DNA from: Gymnopilus junonius
Taxonomy: Eukaryota > Basidiomycota > Agaricomycetes > Agaricales > Galerinaceae
DNA length: 64,000 bases
Direction of reading: 5' to 3'
Assembly (NCBI GenBank): GCA_015501075.1
Contig: JADNYJ010000005.1
Span: forward strand, 248,001 to 312,000
Position numbers and translations under genes: made by a program. The notes under the pieces were generated by a model, which was not told the origin of the DNA, did no database searches, and saw only the letters and a program-made list of their open reading frames with translations. Positions 13,370 to 24,401 of this stretch are shown in pieces (the stretch's first letter is position 1; each line of letters begins with the position of its first letter).

Positions 13370-16300
13370 ATGCCTTGGTATTCTTCTTGGCTTCCAGATC
13401 TCCCGAATTTCAACTTTTCTATACCCACCAGTATCCAGGGTCGCTTTCTTTCTTTCATCCTAAAGAAATCGCTTGGCCACTTCCTCAAGCCTGGTCAGCT
13501 TGATCATCACCAAATCGACTCGCAGCTAGGATCAGGTTATGTCCAAGTAACAGACCTTGAACTAAACCGCGAGGTGCGTTATCATTACTTTACATTGTTC
13601 TGCTTTGTTGATTGACTTGCAAACTAGACAATCAACACATACCTTGATGGCCTACCAATAGCGTTGACGTCGGGAACTATTTCTTCCATCAAAGCTCGAA
13701 TTCCATGGCCTAATCCTCTGGCAACAAGTCTTGGTTTCTCTTTGAAATCATTACATCTGGTCTTTCGCGTCGTACCGTATACTCAGCCCGTCAATATGCC
13801 GGACGTTGATTTATCAGAATCCGTAGCCTCCGTCGCAGAATCTTTCATTCATCAGGAATTATCTCCTGGAGAGGAGGCTACTCTTTGGAGATCCCTACAT
13901 CAAGATGCACCGCAGATGAATGATGACACCGACCAAAGTGTACCAGGCGGACTTGGCGATTCTGTTACTGTCGATGGAACTGCGCGCATGTTCGACCAAG
14001 ACCCCGCTGGGGTCTCTGTCTTTGCCAACCTTATAGAGCGATTGTTGGCAAGATTTGAATTTGATGCTGATGATATCAAAATAACGTTGATTCATCCGGC
14101 CAATGTTAGTCTATCAATGTCTGTTGAAGAGCTTCGGTATCATACGGACGGCAATTCCAGCCCTTCTTCCAGTCAGGCTCGTGGAGAAACACGCACAGTA
14201 TATGTTGGTGGATTTTCCCTATCAGCACAAGGCCTAGACAGCCAAAAGTCGTTCCTCCACACCACCAGTAATTCTCCTCGCAGCAGCCCTCTCAGTATTG
14301 CAACATCCCGCCCGCTTTCTCGAACATCCTCAAGCTCTTCCATGGATGAAGCAACCCAATTTATGATGTCTCAGTCCCTTGCAGCCCTCCCATCCAGTCC
14401 TCTCTGTCTGTAAGCTCAATAGCAAGCAGTTTGTATGAAAGTGCCATCTCTACAGCAGCTGTGCCGTCTGGACAGAAAGACACTGTAATCAGTCCACTGT
14501 CTCCAACATCGCCAAAGGAACAATCGGAATCGCAGGATATCAACAGCAACAACGCGAAGTTCTTGTCGATTGAGACACAGCCCATTCTGGTGTACCTCAC
14601 TACACCCTCCCCAGTGGCTAGAGCGTCCGAGGATGATAATCCTTTCATTCCGCAGGCTGATGCTGACGTCAGGGCAGAAGACGAGTTGCAGTTTTCAATA
14701 TCTGCCGGCGTCGTGGCTCTATCCGCACAACCATGGCAAATACGAGCCCTTACACGACTATGCAAGGCGATGCTGCCGCCCGAGGACAAGTTACAGGGTG
14801 CTTCCCAGCTAAGAGAGTTTTCAGCTGCCAAGCTTCCTACAATAAAACTCGATGTTCAACTCCGCGGAATTGTTGCCCTCTTTTTGACACAAACAACCAT
14901 GGATAATAATGCGGCTGCGACTTCTCTCCTCGATTTTTTCAAGAAGCCACTCGTTCCTCCGCTACTGCAAGTTGGCTATACTCGGCTGCACCTAGATGCA
15001 CTGTCTGGATCCTTGACCGTTATCAGAAGGGACCAGAAACATGACAATACTTCTGCCTCTCTGGTACAATCTCTGGACATCAGCGTGGCTGACTTCTCGC
15101 TCTTTTTCTTCAAGAAGGCTGAATTATTGAATACCGATGCAACGCCGGGTTTATCAGCATTCCCTCTCCTTCACACAGATCCATACCTACTCTCTCAATA
15201 TCCTCCTCCAGATCAGCAACGGAAATCTGGTGTTCTTCCGGCATTCGAAATCATCGATTGGACTGATGAAAAATGCCAGAATTATGGTTCAAAGTTATCA
15301 CAGTGGCGGTGTCGTCCAGCTAAAGGCAGTCATTCCAAATCCCATTCTGATTCTCAGGGCGACCCCTCGACTGTAGAAGTCAACCCCTCCTTGGTTATAG
15401 GTCGCCCTAGTCTTCGAATCTCTGGGCGTCAATACATCGATAGACGAGACTGTGTTGAAATCTCGGAAAACTTTGATATCCATGTGGCTCCCCTCAATCT
15501 CCGTTTTGACTTCGGATACCTCCTGCAAAATGGTGGTCCTTTAGCTTTCTTAGAGGAATTGATACCTTTTGAGATTCAAGACGACGATCAAATCTCCCAA
15601 TCGTCTCAGGAAACTGTGGACACGTCTTTTCCCGCTTGGGACACTGGGGGGAAAGGCATACCTATGACAGCCCAGTCTGATTATCTGGAAAAGTCGAAAT
15701 ACATTTCAGAGAATTTAGTAAGTACTCACCGTACGCAACCCTATACAGGAATATGAGTCTGACGAATGGGTATAAGCATCAGCACGAAGACGGGGGAGGC
15801 CATCGCTCCCAAGCGACCGTAAATTTCTCGTCTATTCGATTATCTATGAAGTGTCCACCTCCTCCTTCTGAAATCAAGGATAGGTCTGGCATCCTGGTCT
15901 TCGATCTTCATGGTATCACCTTGTCCAGTGGCAAAAACCCTCCCAAGGTGACCAGTTTTTCTAATGGTAGTGATTCCCCAAGTCGCAGTCTAGATTTATC
16001 ACAGCGGTCCATAATTCTCAGCGCCGAATTTAACAGAGCGGTCATCGCGTGCTCTATGGTCGGAGTCACGACTGCGAACATCTTCGCATCCGTCGGTCCA
16101 TTGCAAATGGAAGAACCAATTGAAAGTATTACTCAGGAATTCCTGAATTCGAATTCTCTGTACTCGTTGCCGCCTCGAATTCAAATAGTGAGACCGAATG
16201 CCAGAAGTTCCAAGGCGCCCTTGTTTGCCCTGAGCGTCGATATTCCAGCAATAGATATTCATATCTCGAAGTCTGAATTTGATGCTCTGCAATATTTGGC

Positions 16301-19300
16301 AGACGATGTCAGCCAACTTCTTGAACGACTGTCTAACCTGTCAAACAATGCGGTGCAGAGAGAATTTACCAATAGCAGAGATGCAAGTATCATTGGCAGT
16401 CGTTTCTTTGTGAAGTCGAGAAGTGGCAGCGGAAGTGCATTAAGCGGCGGTTCAGACGAGCGCGCGGAAACTGTTGTGAAGCTGACGGTAACCAGTGGTA
16501 AGTGATACCCTTTTGGTGATTTGTAGTCAGTCACTCATAGTGGCCATAAAGCCTTTTTCAAGGTCGTGGTTCCGCGTACGGATACAGAAATACGTGAATC
16601 TCGACCGTTTGAGCTCAAGGCCTCGGACTTGGATATTCTTGTGGAGTTTAATCCTGATGGCAAAGTATAATTCATTTGTCGCATCGCCCATCCACAGTCT
16701 TTGACATTTTTTTCCTAGCAACAGACCATTCTAACGCTAGGGGTCATGGATTTGACCATCGTAAATCTTGACCCTCAGATGCGTTCGCAAAATTTCCTGA
16801 GTTTAACCTCTCCACGCTCCCTGGTGTGTCTATGATTGATTCAGTAATCTATCGCTTTTCCCTAACCTTTTCCAGTCGTCTGCACCAAAGCCGATTGTCA
16901 AGCTTCGACTATCTACCTTTACATTTCCTGGACTTAACACAAAGGAAACACGAATGAAACTGACATTGTCCGGAATCACGTACAATTTCTTTGCAGATTT
17001 TCATTGGATTTCTGATATGATTGCTTTTCTCAAGAATCCGCCAGGCGTATGTTCACAGATACTCTTGATACGCTTCCCCTGCTGATAAATTTTTAATAGA
17101 CGTTTGAGTCAGTCATTCCAAGTGACCGGACACATATATCTGTGAACTTATTGGATGTATCAATCCGACTTTTTGCGCCGAATAATTCCGGTTCCGTTGT
17201 TTCCTATGTCCAAGAGCTCCGGTTTTCAACAGACGTAGAAGGCGGTTCCCAAACTTCCTCTTTTCGTGTCATGGCTGTGGCTCTGACACTGTTAGCTATT
17301 GACGACTCTCAAAGCCAAGAAATGCTTTCTGATCCAGCCAATCCGACAAAGGGTCTATCGGTATGGACAGTAAGCGCATTTTCGTATACCTGATGGTTGG
17401 ATCTGATAGATGGATCCAGGCAGCTGGTTACGCTCTTCTGACTGAAGTATCAGACCTGGACATGGATATAGTCAAACAAGTGGATCAAAATCCCTCGCTG
17501 AAGGTTTGGAAGACTTCCATTGACACGATAGTGCATTTTTCACTCAAATAATAGGTTATAATATCCCGCATCATTCTACGCCTACATCTCTGTGCAGATA
17601 CGTTGGGTGCGGTGACCAACTTTTTTGGAGACTTTAGTAGTCTATTTAAAAATCCGGATGAGGTGTACGTGTATCTCGTAACATCCTGAACATATCTTTC
17701 ATGCTCTTTCTCAGTCCGAGCAAAAGTGCGAGAGGCCCCGAGGTTATAAATCAACGACCAAGTGAAGAAGGAAGTTCCCTTATTTGTAAGTTATTTTTGT
17801 GGGATTCTGTACTATTCTATCTCACGTTTCCGAAGCATCAGTAGAGGATTTAGCGTTCAAGAAGGTACCCGAAGTAGGGCCAGCGCCAGATATGATATAC
17901 GATGACCTCCCTAGCAACCTAGATTATCTTGACGAGTCTTTTGGAGCCGCCGCGGGCTTGCGAGAACTCCGAGATGACGATCTAGACGAGTTTGACGCCC
18001 ATGAGGTTGAGACAGGTTCCAATGATGACCCCAACATTGTATCAAAAGTTGGAGGTGAAACAATCAAGGTCTTTGAGCCTCAGGGCCTAGAGGTGGTCGA
18101 GAATTACTTTATGTCGATTCCGCCCGACACTTCCCGCGGCCTTTCTTAGTATGTTATCAGCGGTGCTCTGAATACTCTGAATACTTATATTTTCAACAGC
18201 ACGGGGAAGCCTGACCTCAGTGTCCAAATTTTGGATGGGAACTTCACCTTATTCCTGTACGACGGGTACGATTGGGTCAAGACTCGGAAAATAATCGAGG
18301 AAGAGGTTAAAGAGATGCGAAAGCGGCTAGCGAAAATCAGGCAGCTTGTTGCTACAGGGCAAATGCAAGACGCTACCGTTGAAGACACAAGCGCTCTCCT
18401 CTTTAATTCAGTGTACATTGGTTTAGATCAAGATGAGGATATCCTGGGAGAACCTGCTGCCCTGATAGCGGCTATTGACGAAGAGTTGAAAGAAGATCTG
18501 GAAACAGCAAGCCAGAGTTCATGGCAATCATTACGACCTCCGAGTAACGGCAAACCTCGTGTCAGACCGACTCGCCTTCACGGCAAACGACTGACTAGAC
18601 CTAAGGCACCCAGCATGGAATTTTGTCTCCAAGGTTTGCAAATGGAATTCGACAAATATCAAGTGGACGACCCACTGGTCTCGCGAACGTTCCTCACTGT
18701 CAGAGATCTGGAAATTCTGGATCACATCAAGACTTCAACTTGGAAAAAGTTTTTAACAGAACTTAGGTCGGATTCGCGAGGAAACGTCAGAGAAACGGAA
18801 TCCAACATGGTTCGCATTGAGCTGCACGGAGTTCGGCCTGTCCCTGGCCACTCTTCAGAAGAAGCTAGGCTCAGAGTAAGTTGTACAGTTATTAAAGTGA
18901 TTATAATGATTAACGCGAGTAGGCCAAGATACTACCCCTGAGACTGTATGTGGATCAAGATGCGGTCGACTTCTTGAAAAATTTCTTCGGTTTCAAAGAT
19001 CCCAATTCTTCGCCCACCGATTCATCGTCAAGCGAAGGCGAGGCGTATATTCGTATGTTGCGTCATATCTTAAAAGAGATTGTTCTTAAAATATCTGCAG
19101 AAATGGCTGAAATCTTCCCCGTGGATCTGAAGCTAGACTATAAGCCCCGCCGCGTCGACTACAGAGCTCTCAAAGAAGGCCGAACGATTGAGTTGATGAA
19201 CTTTTTCCACTTTGATGGTGCTGAGATGACACTTCGTCACATTACTCTCGCTGGCGTGCGTATCTTATATCGTGTTGGGGCCTTTGTTGACCGAATAATT

Positions 19301-20062
19301 TTAAACAGGTCACTGGATGGGGAAGATTTTTTGAAATGTTGAACGACCTATGGACTCCAGATGTCAAGGCTACGCAACTCGTGGAAGTTATATCGGGGGT
19401 GGCGCCTATACGCTCGATGGTCAACGTGGGCTCAGGCGTCGCTGATCTCATCTTATTGCCAATCAACCAGTACAAGAAAGATGGAAGGATCGTTCGTGGC
19501 ATGCAGAAAGGCGCGACGGCTTTTATAAAGTCTACAGCGATTGAAGCCATCAAGATGGGAGCTAAGTTGGCTACTGGAACGCAGGTCATCTTGGAACAAG
19601 CAGAGGGTGTTCTCGGTGGTAGATTTGAGGCCCCGATAACTGCAGAACCTGTTCAAGTGCCATTCGGAGACGAGCTAATTTCCGACGAGGAAAGAGAAGA
19701 GAATGCTGACCTGATATCTAAATATGCACGACAACCTGCCAATCTTCGAGAGGGGGTACAGTCCGCTTATAAGAGTTTGCAGAAGAACTTCAGCTCTGCT
19801 GCCCAGACCATTCTAGCAGTTCCAATGGAAGTTTATGAACGTTCTGGAAACGAGGTTGGTTGGGCCATCTTTGATAATGAAACTGATGACTAAAATGAAT
19901 TTATAGGGTCCTGTTCGATCTGTCATCCGTGCAGTGCCCATTGCTGTCCTCAAGCCCATGATTGGTACAAGCGAAGCCGTGAGTAAGACATTACTGGGCC
20001 TCCACAATACGCTGGACCCCAATGCACGTCACGAGAACGAGGCCAAGTATAAGCTTCGATGA
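13370..20062 (+). CDS. ATG2: Autophagy-related protein 2, lipid transfer protein
   Basis: ATG2 is a very large rod-shaped lipid-transfer protein that bridges the ER and the growing phagophore, working with Atg9 and Atg18. The start at 13370 gives an N-terminal chorein-like region (FLSFILKKSLGHFL, then SQLGSGYVQVTDLELN and SSIKARIPWPNPLATSLGFS). A long Ser-rich middle follows. The strongest signature is the CAD/C-terminal block at 19340-19640, with ISGVAPIRSMVNVGSGVADL, LLPINQYKKDGRIVRGMQKG and KLATGTQVILEQAEGVLGG. The last exon ends ARHENEAKYKLR with TGA at 20060-20062. More than ten short introns are present (for example near 13575, 15720, 16500, 16825, 17050, 18150, 18870 and 19260). The length, about 2,000 residues, fits fungal ATG2. 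Confidence 0.95.
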
Positions 20063-20242
20063 TCTATTTTCCTTTCCTTTGTTTCCTTTGTATAGTTCGG
20101 CAGTTAGACGTTTTCATGGAAATAGTGTACTATCATCATCATAGCATATTGTATCTATACATCTGTACCACGACATCATACATGCTTTAAACACAACACA
20201 GAAAAGCAAACGGACCGTAGCAAAAAGAATAAGCATGGGGAC

Positions 20243-21023
20243 TTAATCGATCTCCATTCCCATTGAACGACCCTCTCCTTGAATGAGAGCCGACTTGGCC
20301 TTGATGGGCACCTTGATTTTCTCTTTTGTCATTGATGTTTCCGCGGCCATTGGTTCGAGCAGTCTGACAGAGGATTTGGCGCCTTCCATAGCTTTCTTGC
20401 GATGAGCTTTTTGTTTTTCTCGGCTTGCGGCCATTCTGAAACAAGGAATTTTTGAGCCAGGTGGTTATGATTGTACCGCATGTCGACGCACCTGTGCTTG
20501 AAGAACACCCGTTCCCTCCGCGCTTTGATCTCTCCGACCCTCTTCATTGCCTTGATTGTTGTCTGGACTAGTTCTCTGTCGTATCTGACGGGAACGTTTC
20601 TGCGCTTTTCAAAGTCGATTGTTGAGTCCTATGAAATCTGTTAGAAGGACAGTCGGCATTGAGTGACGAGAGGCTCACTATAGTCATCTCTTTGCCCGCT
20701 GCTTTTCTGAACGCCTTTGTCCACCTGACTTTACGCGGGTTGCGCTTCATTCTGACGAGGAGTGAGAACCAAATACTTGTCAGAGTTGATGATCTCTTAC
20801 TTGAAATTTTTATGGCATCTGTGAAGTCCATGAGATTGAGAAAAAAGTAGGCAGTGTAAATGACATACTTTGATGTGCAAAAGCGGAAGACCTTGGCGTC
20901 ATTTCTAACAAATGCGGATCCTGGGAGATGGTGAGATGAAAAAACGGCCGAGAAAATCGCTGGAGACAGACCATGCCCTGGGTATACGTTTGTTGAGCAG
21001 AAATAACACTTTTCGATCCGCAT
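20243..21023 (-). CDS. RLP24: Ribosome biogenesis protein RLP24 (L24e-like)
   Basis: RLP24 is a placeholder for ribosomal protein eL24 on pre-60S particles, removed in the cytoplasm by the AAA ATPase Drg1/Afg2. The start is set at 21023 by the family N terminus [19 protein letters not shown] zinc-binding pattern is visible as CYFC and, after an intron of about 50 bases, CTSKCHKNF. The L24e core follows with [19 protein letters not shown], then [16 protein letters not shown]. The basic C-terminal extension that separates RLP24 from eL24 is present and ends [11 protein letters not shown]. Five exons are inferred. The start is 167 bp from the divergent gene at 21191. Confidence 0.93.
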
Positions 21024-21190
21024 TGTGAAAGTAGAGAAGAGAAGGAAGAAATGGAGCACAGCCACCGCGGCATTGGCTTGCGCATGTTCTCGGCACGGCA
21101 GAGATTATAATTAGACAGTCATGAAACAGACAACCTCTCTTTCTCTCTTAAACCACTACCACCACATACTTAAAGCGTCCCAGCCCCAGC

Positions 21191-22795
21191 ATGATGCTCT
21201 ATGCATCCCAGGGGCTACGGAATGCTGCCCGCAAGGGTTCCAGTGCCCTCATTCATGGGGGCCACAATGGACCTGGTGGCAACACATCCGCTAATCCATC
21301 TACGCACTGGCCTGGTGCGCTACGAGCATATGCACCCAGCACCCCTTTCAATTTTAGTTTCAATTTACAATCTATTAGGCCCAGAAATCCTTCTCACAAG
21401 TTGTTTTCCGCCTCCAAAAATGCCCTCCAGCGTTTTTTCACCCATCTTACAGCACCTGGATTGAGGCTCCCCACACAGTTGTCTGAAGCATACGGGATAG
21501 GTGCCCGATCATTACACCAGCCTCTCCGCGGCTCCGGCATCCAGAGCGGTCTTTCTCTTTCCACCCGACATGCCCTCACAAACAATGCGCTCCGGAGACA
21601 GGCCCATACCTTCCTTCCTCAAGTCCCTACTTTCCCAGCCCGTTGTGGTGGAGTCACTCAAGTCGGTTTGGGCACTGCTAGAAACTTCAGTTCTGCCCGC
21701 CCAATTTTCCAAAACTTGGCTCAGAATGTGCCCGTGGCCGGGAGAGCTTTGTACGAAATTGACTGGGACATCGAGATGCGAAAGGGACAGGAGAAAATGC
21801 GCCTCGGGCCCAGGAAAAGCTCGAAGAAATTCCGAAAGATGAAAGAGATGATGAAGCCTACCAAGAAGGTTTCGAAACAACGGGACTCCGCTCTGTCCGA
21901 GAAGGAAAATGTATTTACAGAGGTTGCTGCTGGACATGAGGATATCGAACGTTACTTCCCCGCCCCTGTGGTCGCACCCGTTACTACTTATCTTCTGATC
22001 CCTCTTGCACCCACACCTACCTCCCACCATCCTCTCAATCCAGTGATGTCAAGGCGTGAACCGACACTTGTCCCTCCTCTATCTGACTTGGGCTCGCTTC
22101 ATGCTTCTCACTCGACGCATGCTCTGCGACTCAACGCGTTATTCACTCGTCTGGACCAGGCAAATGTCTGGGCTTGTGGTAATGTTCATTACTCAGCTTA
22201 CTCGCAAGGGGATGCATACCAGAGGCGAGGGTCGAAAGCGAACGCCAATAATAGCGATCAAAATCAAGAAGGTGTTTGCACAATCCTGAAGGTCGAGTTC
22301 GTGGGTTGGACCAAAGCTGAAGTTAGGGGAGTGATCGGTGAAAGCGGAAGTGGCTGGTGCATGCTGGAGGAGGTTTATCAGGACGAAGTCCCGGCAGAGG
22401 AGGAAGAGCTTTCTGATTTCGATTCCCTGTCTTCTGGTAGCTCATCTGCCAACTCCGGACTTGGTTTGGAAGACGATCAATTATTTGATCCAGCTCAATC
22501 CTTTATCATGCCTTCTGTCGACCTTTCGTCCTCATCTCCTGAACCAGGTCATTCTAAGAGTCTTCTAGTCTCGATTCCAGCCGAAATGGAAAGAGACCCA
22601 TGGGCTGATGATCATATATATTCTTCTTCGTCGGGCTCTTCATCTTATTCTGATCTCTCTGACCTTATAGTCGATCCACCATCCTCTAATGGGTGGTTTG
22701 GGGTTAGTCATGGATTTGGTCAGGGAGCGAGTTCCAGTCGCCGGGATGAAAGTATAGATGGTGACGAGATAGAACCTATGGAAGAGTTTTACTGA
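21191..22795 (+). CDS. Conserved-looking intronless protein of unknown function
   Basis: This is a single open frame of 534 residues. I do not recognise a family with a known role. The N-terminal third is rich in Arg, Ser and His with almost no acidic residues before residue 190 (MMLYASQGLRNAARKGSSAL onward), which could act as a mitochondrial targeting sequence, but this is only composition. A basic, charged segment follows at about residues 190-225 (YEIDWDIEMRKGQEKMRLG, many Lys). The middle has a folded-looking part (HSTHALRLNALFTRLDQANVW, and an aromatic-rich stretch near residues 360-390). The C-terminal 130 residues are Ser/Asp/Glu-rich and probably disordered. The lack of introns stands out among intron-rich neighbours. 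The coding length and clean frame support a real gene. Confidence 0.75.
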   Translation: MMLYASQGLRNAARKGSSALIHGGHNGPGGNTSANPSTHWPGALRAYAPSTPFNFSFNLQSIRPRNPSHKLFSASKNALQRFFTHLTAPGLRLPTQLSEAYGIGARSLHQPLRGSGIQSGLSLSTRHALTNNALRRQAHTFLPQVPTFPARCGGVTQVGLGTARNFSSARPIFQNLAQNVPVAGRALYEIDWDIEMRKGQEKMRLGPRKSSKKFRKMKEMMKPTKKVSKQRDSALSEKENVFTEVAAGHEDIERYFPAPVVAPVTTYLLIPLAPTPTSHHPLNPVMSRREPTLVPPLSDLGSLHASHSTHALRLNALFTRLDQANVWACGNVHYSAYSQGDAYQRRGSKANANNSDQNQEGVCTILKVEFVGWTKAEVRGVIGESGSGWCMLEEVYQDEVPAEEEELSDFDSLSSGSSSANSGLGLEDDQLFDPAQSFIMPSVDLSSSSPEPGHSKSLLVSIPAEMERDPWADDHIYSSSSGSSSYSDLSDLIVDPPSSNGWFGVSHGFGQGASSSRRDESIDGDEIEPMEEFY

Positions 22796-23019
22796 GAGCA
22801 GAGTATTGTCCCTGTTTTGTTGTTGCTCATGAAAGCCTTGACGGCTTACGCCTTGTCTGACGATTCTTTTTTTAATTTTTTGTATACTGTGCCGCAATCT
22901 CATCAAGGCGTCTTGTTAGTGTATTCGAAAGCAACATTTTCAGACAGAAAGAGCAAGGTTATCTACATAAAGGGAGCAAAAGGATATCATTTTATTAGCT
23001 GGGCGTGCTGTTACGAATA

Positions 23020-24160
23020 CTAGACTGAAACACTGAAATGAGAATCATCAATTGTTGTGAATACAAGGCCGTCATCCATTAACTTGTCCAATGCGTCACT
23101 GAGGTCTTGATTAACATGACAATGAATCAAGCCAAGAAAACAAGCCAAACCTTATTTTTCGAGCATCATCACCGCTTGCGCCTATTGCCTTTGCTATCGC
23201 CGCGACATGGACGCCTTCATCTTGAGGAGGTTGGCTCAAAATAAACCGAACAATATCACGCTGCAGAGCCGGAAGGTGAGAATATTGATCTTGCACTGCC
23301 GATTGAGTAGTTTGTGCTGAATATGCTGAAATGCCAGTGCCTGGGGTTTGTGCAGCTCTATTTGGCGTTGCAGTGTTAGGATTAGACGGCTGTCGAAAGG
23401 TTGGATCAGTGGGCCTATAACAAAACACTCGATAAAAGCACGTACGGCCCCTCGTTCAAGGATTAGAGTCACAGCTATCGCTTCAAGGACGTGGAAGTAG
23501 ATTTCATGTGGATCCTTCACGCCTCTGATGTGCGTCGCGTTGATGTATCTTTTCTTCCCGAAACTTTTCAGGCCGCCAGTTATCCGCACGTATTGATGCT
23601 CCCTGTTAGGATTATAAGCACACGTTTACGAGAATTCCTGGAAAACATACTCAATCCCCCATTTCGACGTGTCATCTTCACTTGACGAGTCCACCCAATG
23701 CCTTGCTTCTATCCGACCGGATCCATCATCAATTGAATAGACAGAATTGGTCGTTTGCTTTTGAATGGAAACGACTTGTCCTACAATTGTAACCTGCATT
23801 CAGGCATAGTACTGTCATTCGAGCCTAGGACGCACAAACAAACTGACCTGGCCAATCTCAACATCATCAACCCTCCATTCCGCATCAGTATGAGCTTGAG
23901 TGGCTTGATTGAGCTGCAGGACGCTGAAGGGGCGCAAAGAGTTTGAGATTTCGGTCCTCTGGATGGCCAATGAGTACAACACTTGACTCGGTCAGTTCAC
24001 AGCCCACGTACTCGCATACCACCTGGGCTACCGCTCGCGCTGAAGGGAGAACCACCTTGAAGGTAGCCGCCGCCGCCGCCGCTCCCGTAGTGATTTTCAT
24101 CTGGGAGGAGATGTAATCTGGCGCTGGGTCGTAAAGGGGAAAGAACGTACATTGGCTCAT
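23020..24160 (-). CDS. RPA2: Replication protein A 32 kDa subunit (canonical RPA2)
   Basis: RPA2 is the middle subunit of the heterotrimeric single-strand DNA-binding protein needed for replication, repair and checkpoint signalling. Splicing from the start at 24160 gives MSQYENHYGSGGGGGYLQGG, the usual Gly/Ser-rich N terminus. After a second intron (donor GTACGT after ATGCGA) come RTEISNSLRPFSVLQLNQAT, the OB fold (HTDAEWRVDDVEIGQVTIVG, YSIDDGSGRIEARHWVD) and YINATHIRGVKDPHEIYFHV. The C-terminal winged helix ends ALDKLMDDGLVFTTIDDSHF with the stop at 23020-23022. At the last junction, the acceptor just after ACCTCAG keeps the frame. A divergent paralogue lies at 12082-13216 in the same orientation. 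Confidence 0.93.
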
Positions 24161-24401
24161 TTTGACGCGCTGCTGATCGTTTTCGAAAAGAGTGCTTAAA
24201 TGTCACAAACGCGTTACCGCGACGGACAAGTGTGTGACGTTGGCGTGTTGTGTCACCCCGTGGGAATCAACTTTCAATTCATGCAGTTCGTGAATATCAT
24301 TAAAGTGAATCTATCTAATATCTAGTAATGCTATAGCGTGAGAGGGGATGAAGATGCAGGTGTATTCGCTTTCCTTTCAAAAGAAAGCGGGAAACTTTTT
24401 T

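Noticed and set aside
14361..14831. Minus-strand frame of 156 codons
   Set aside because: Antisense to the Ser-rich middle of ATG2, whose own frame is conserved.
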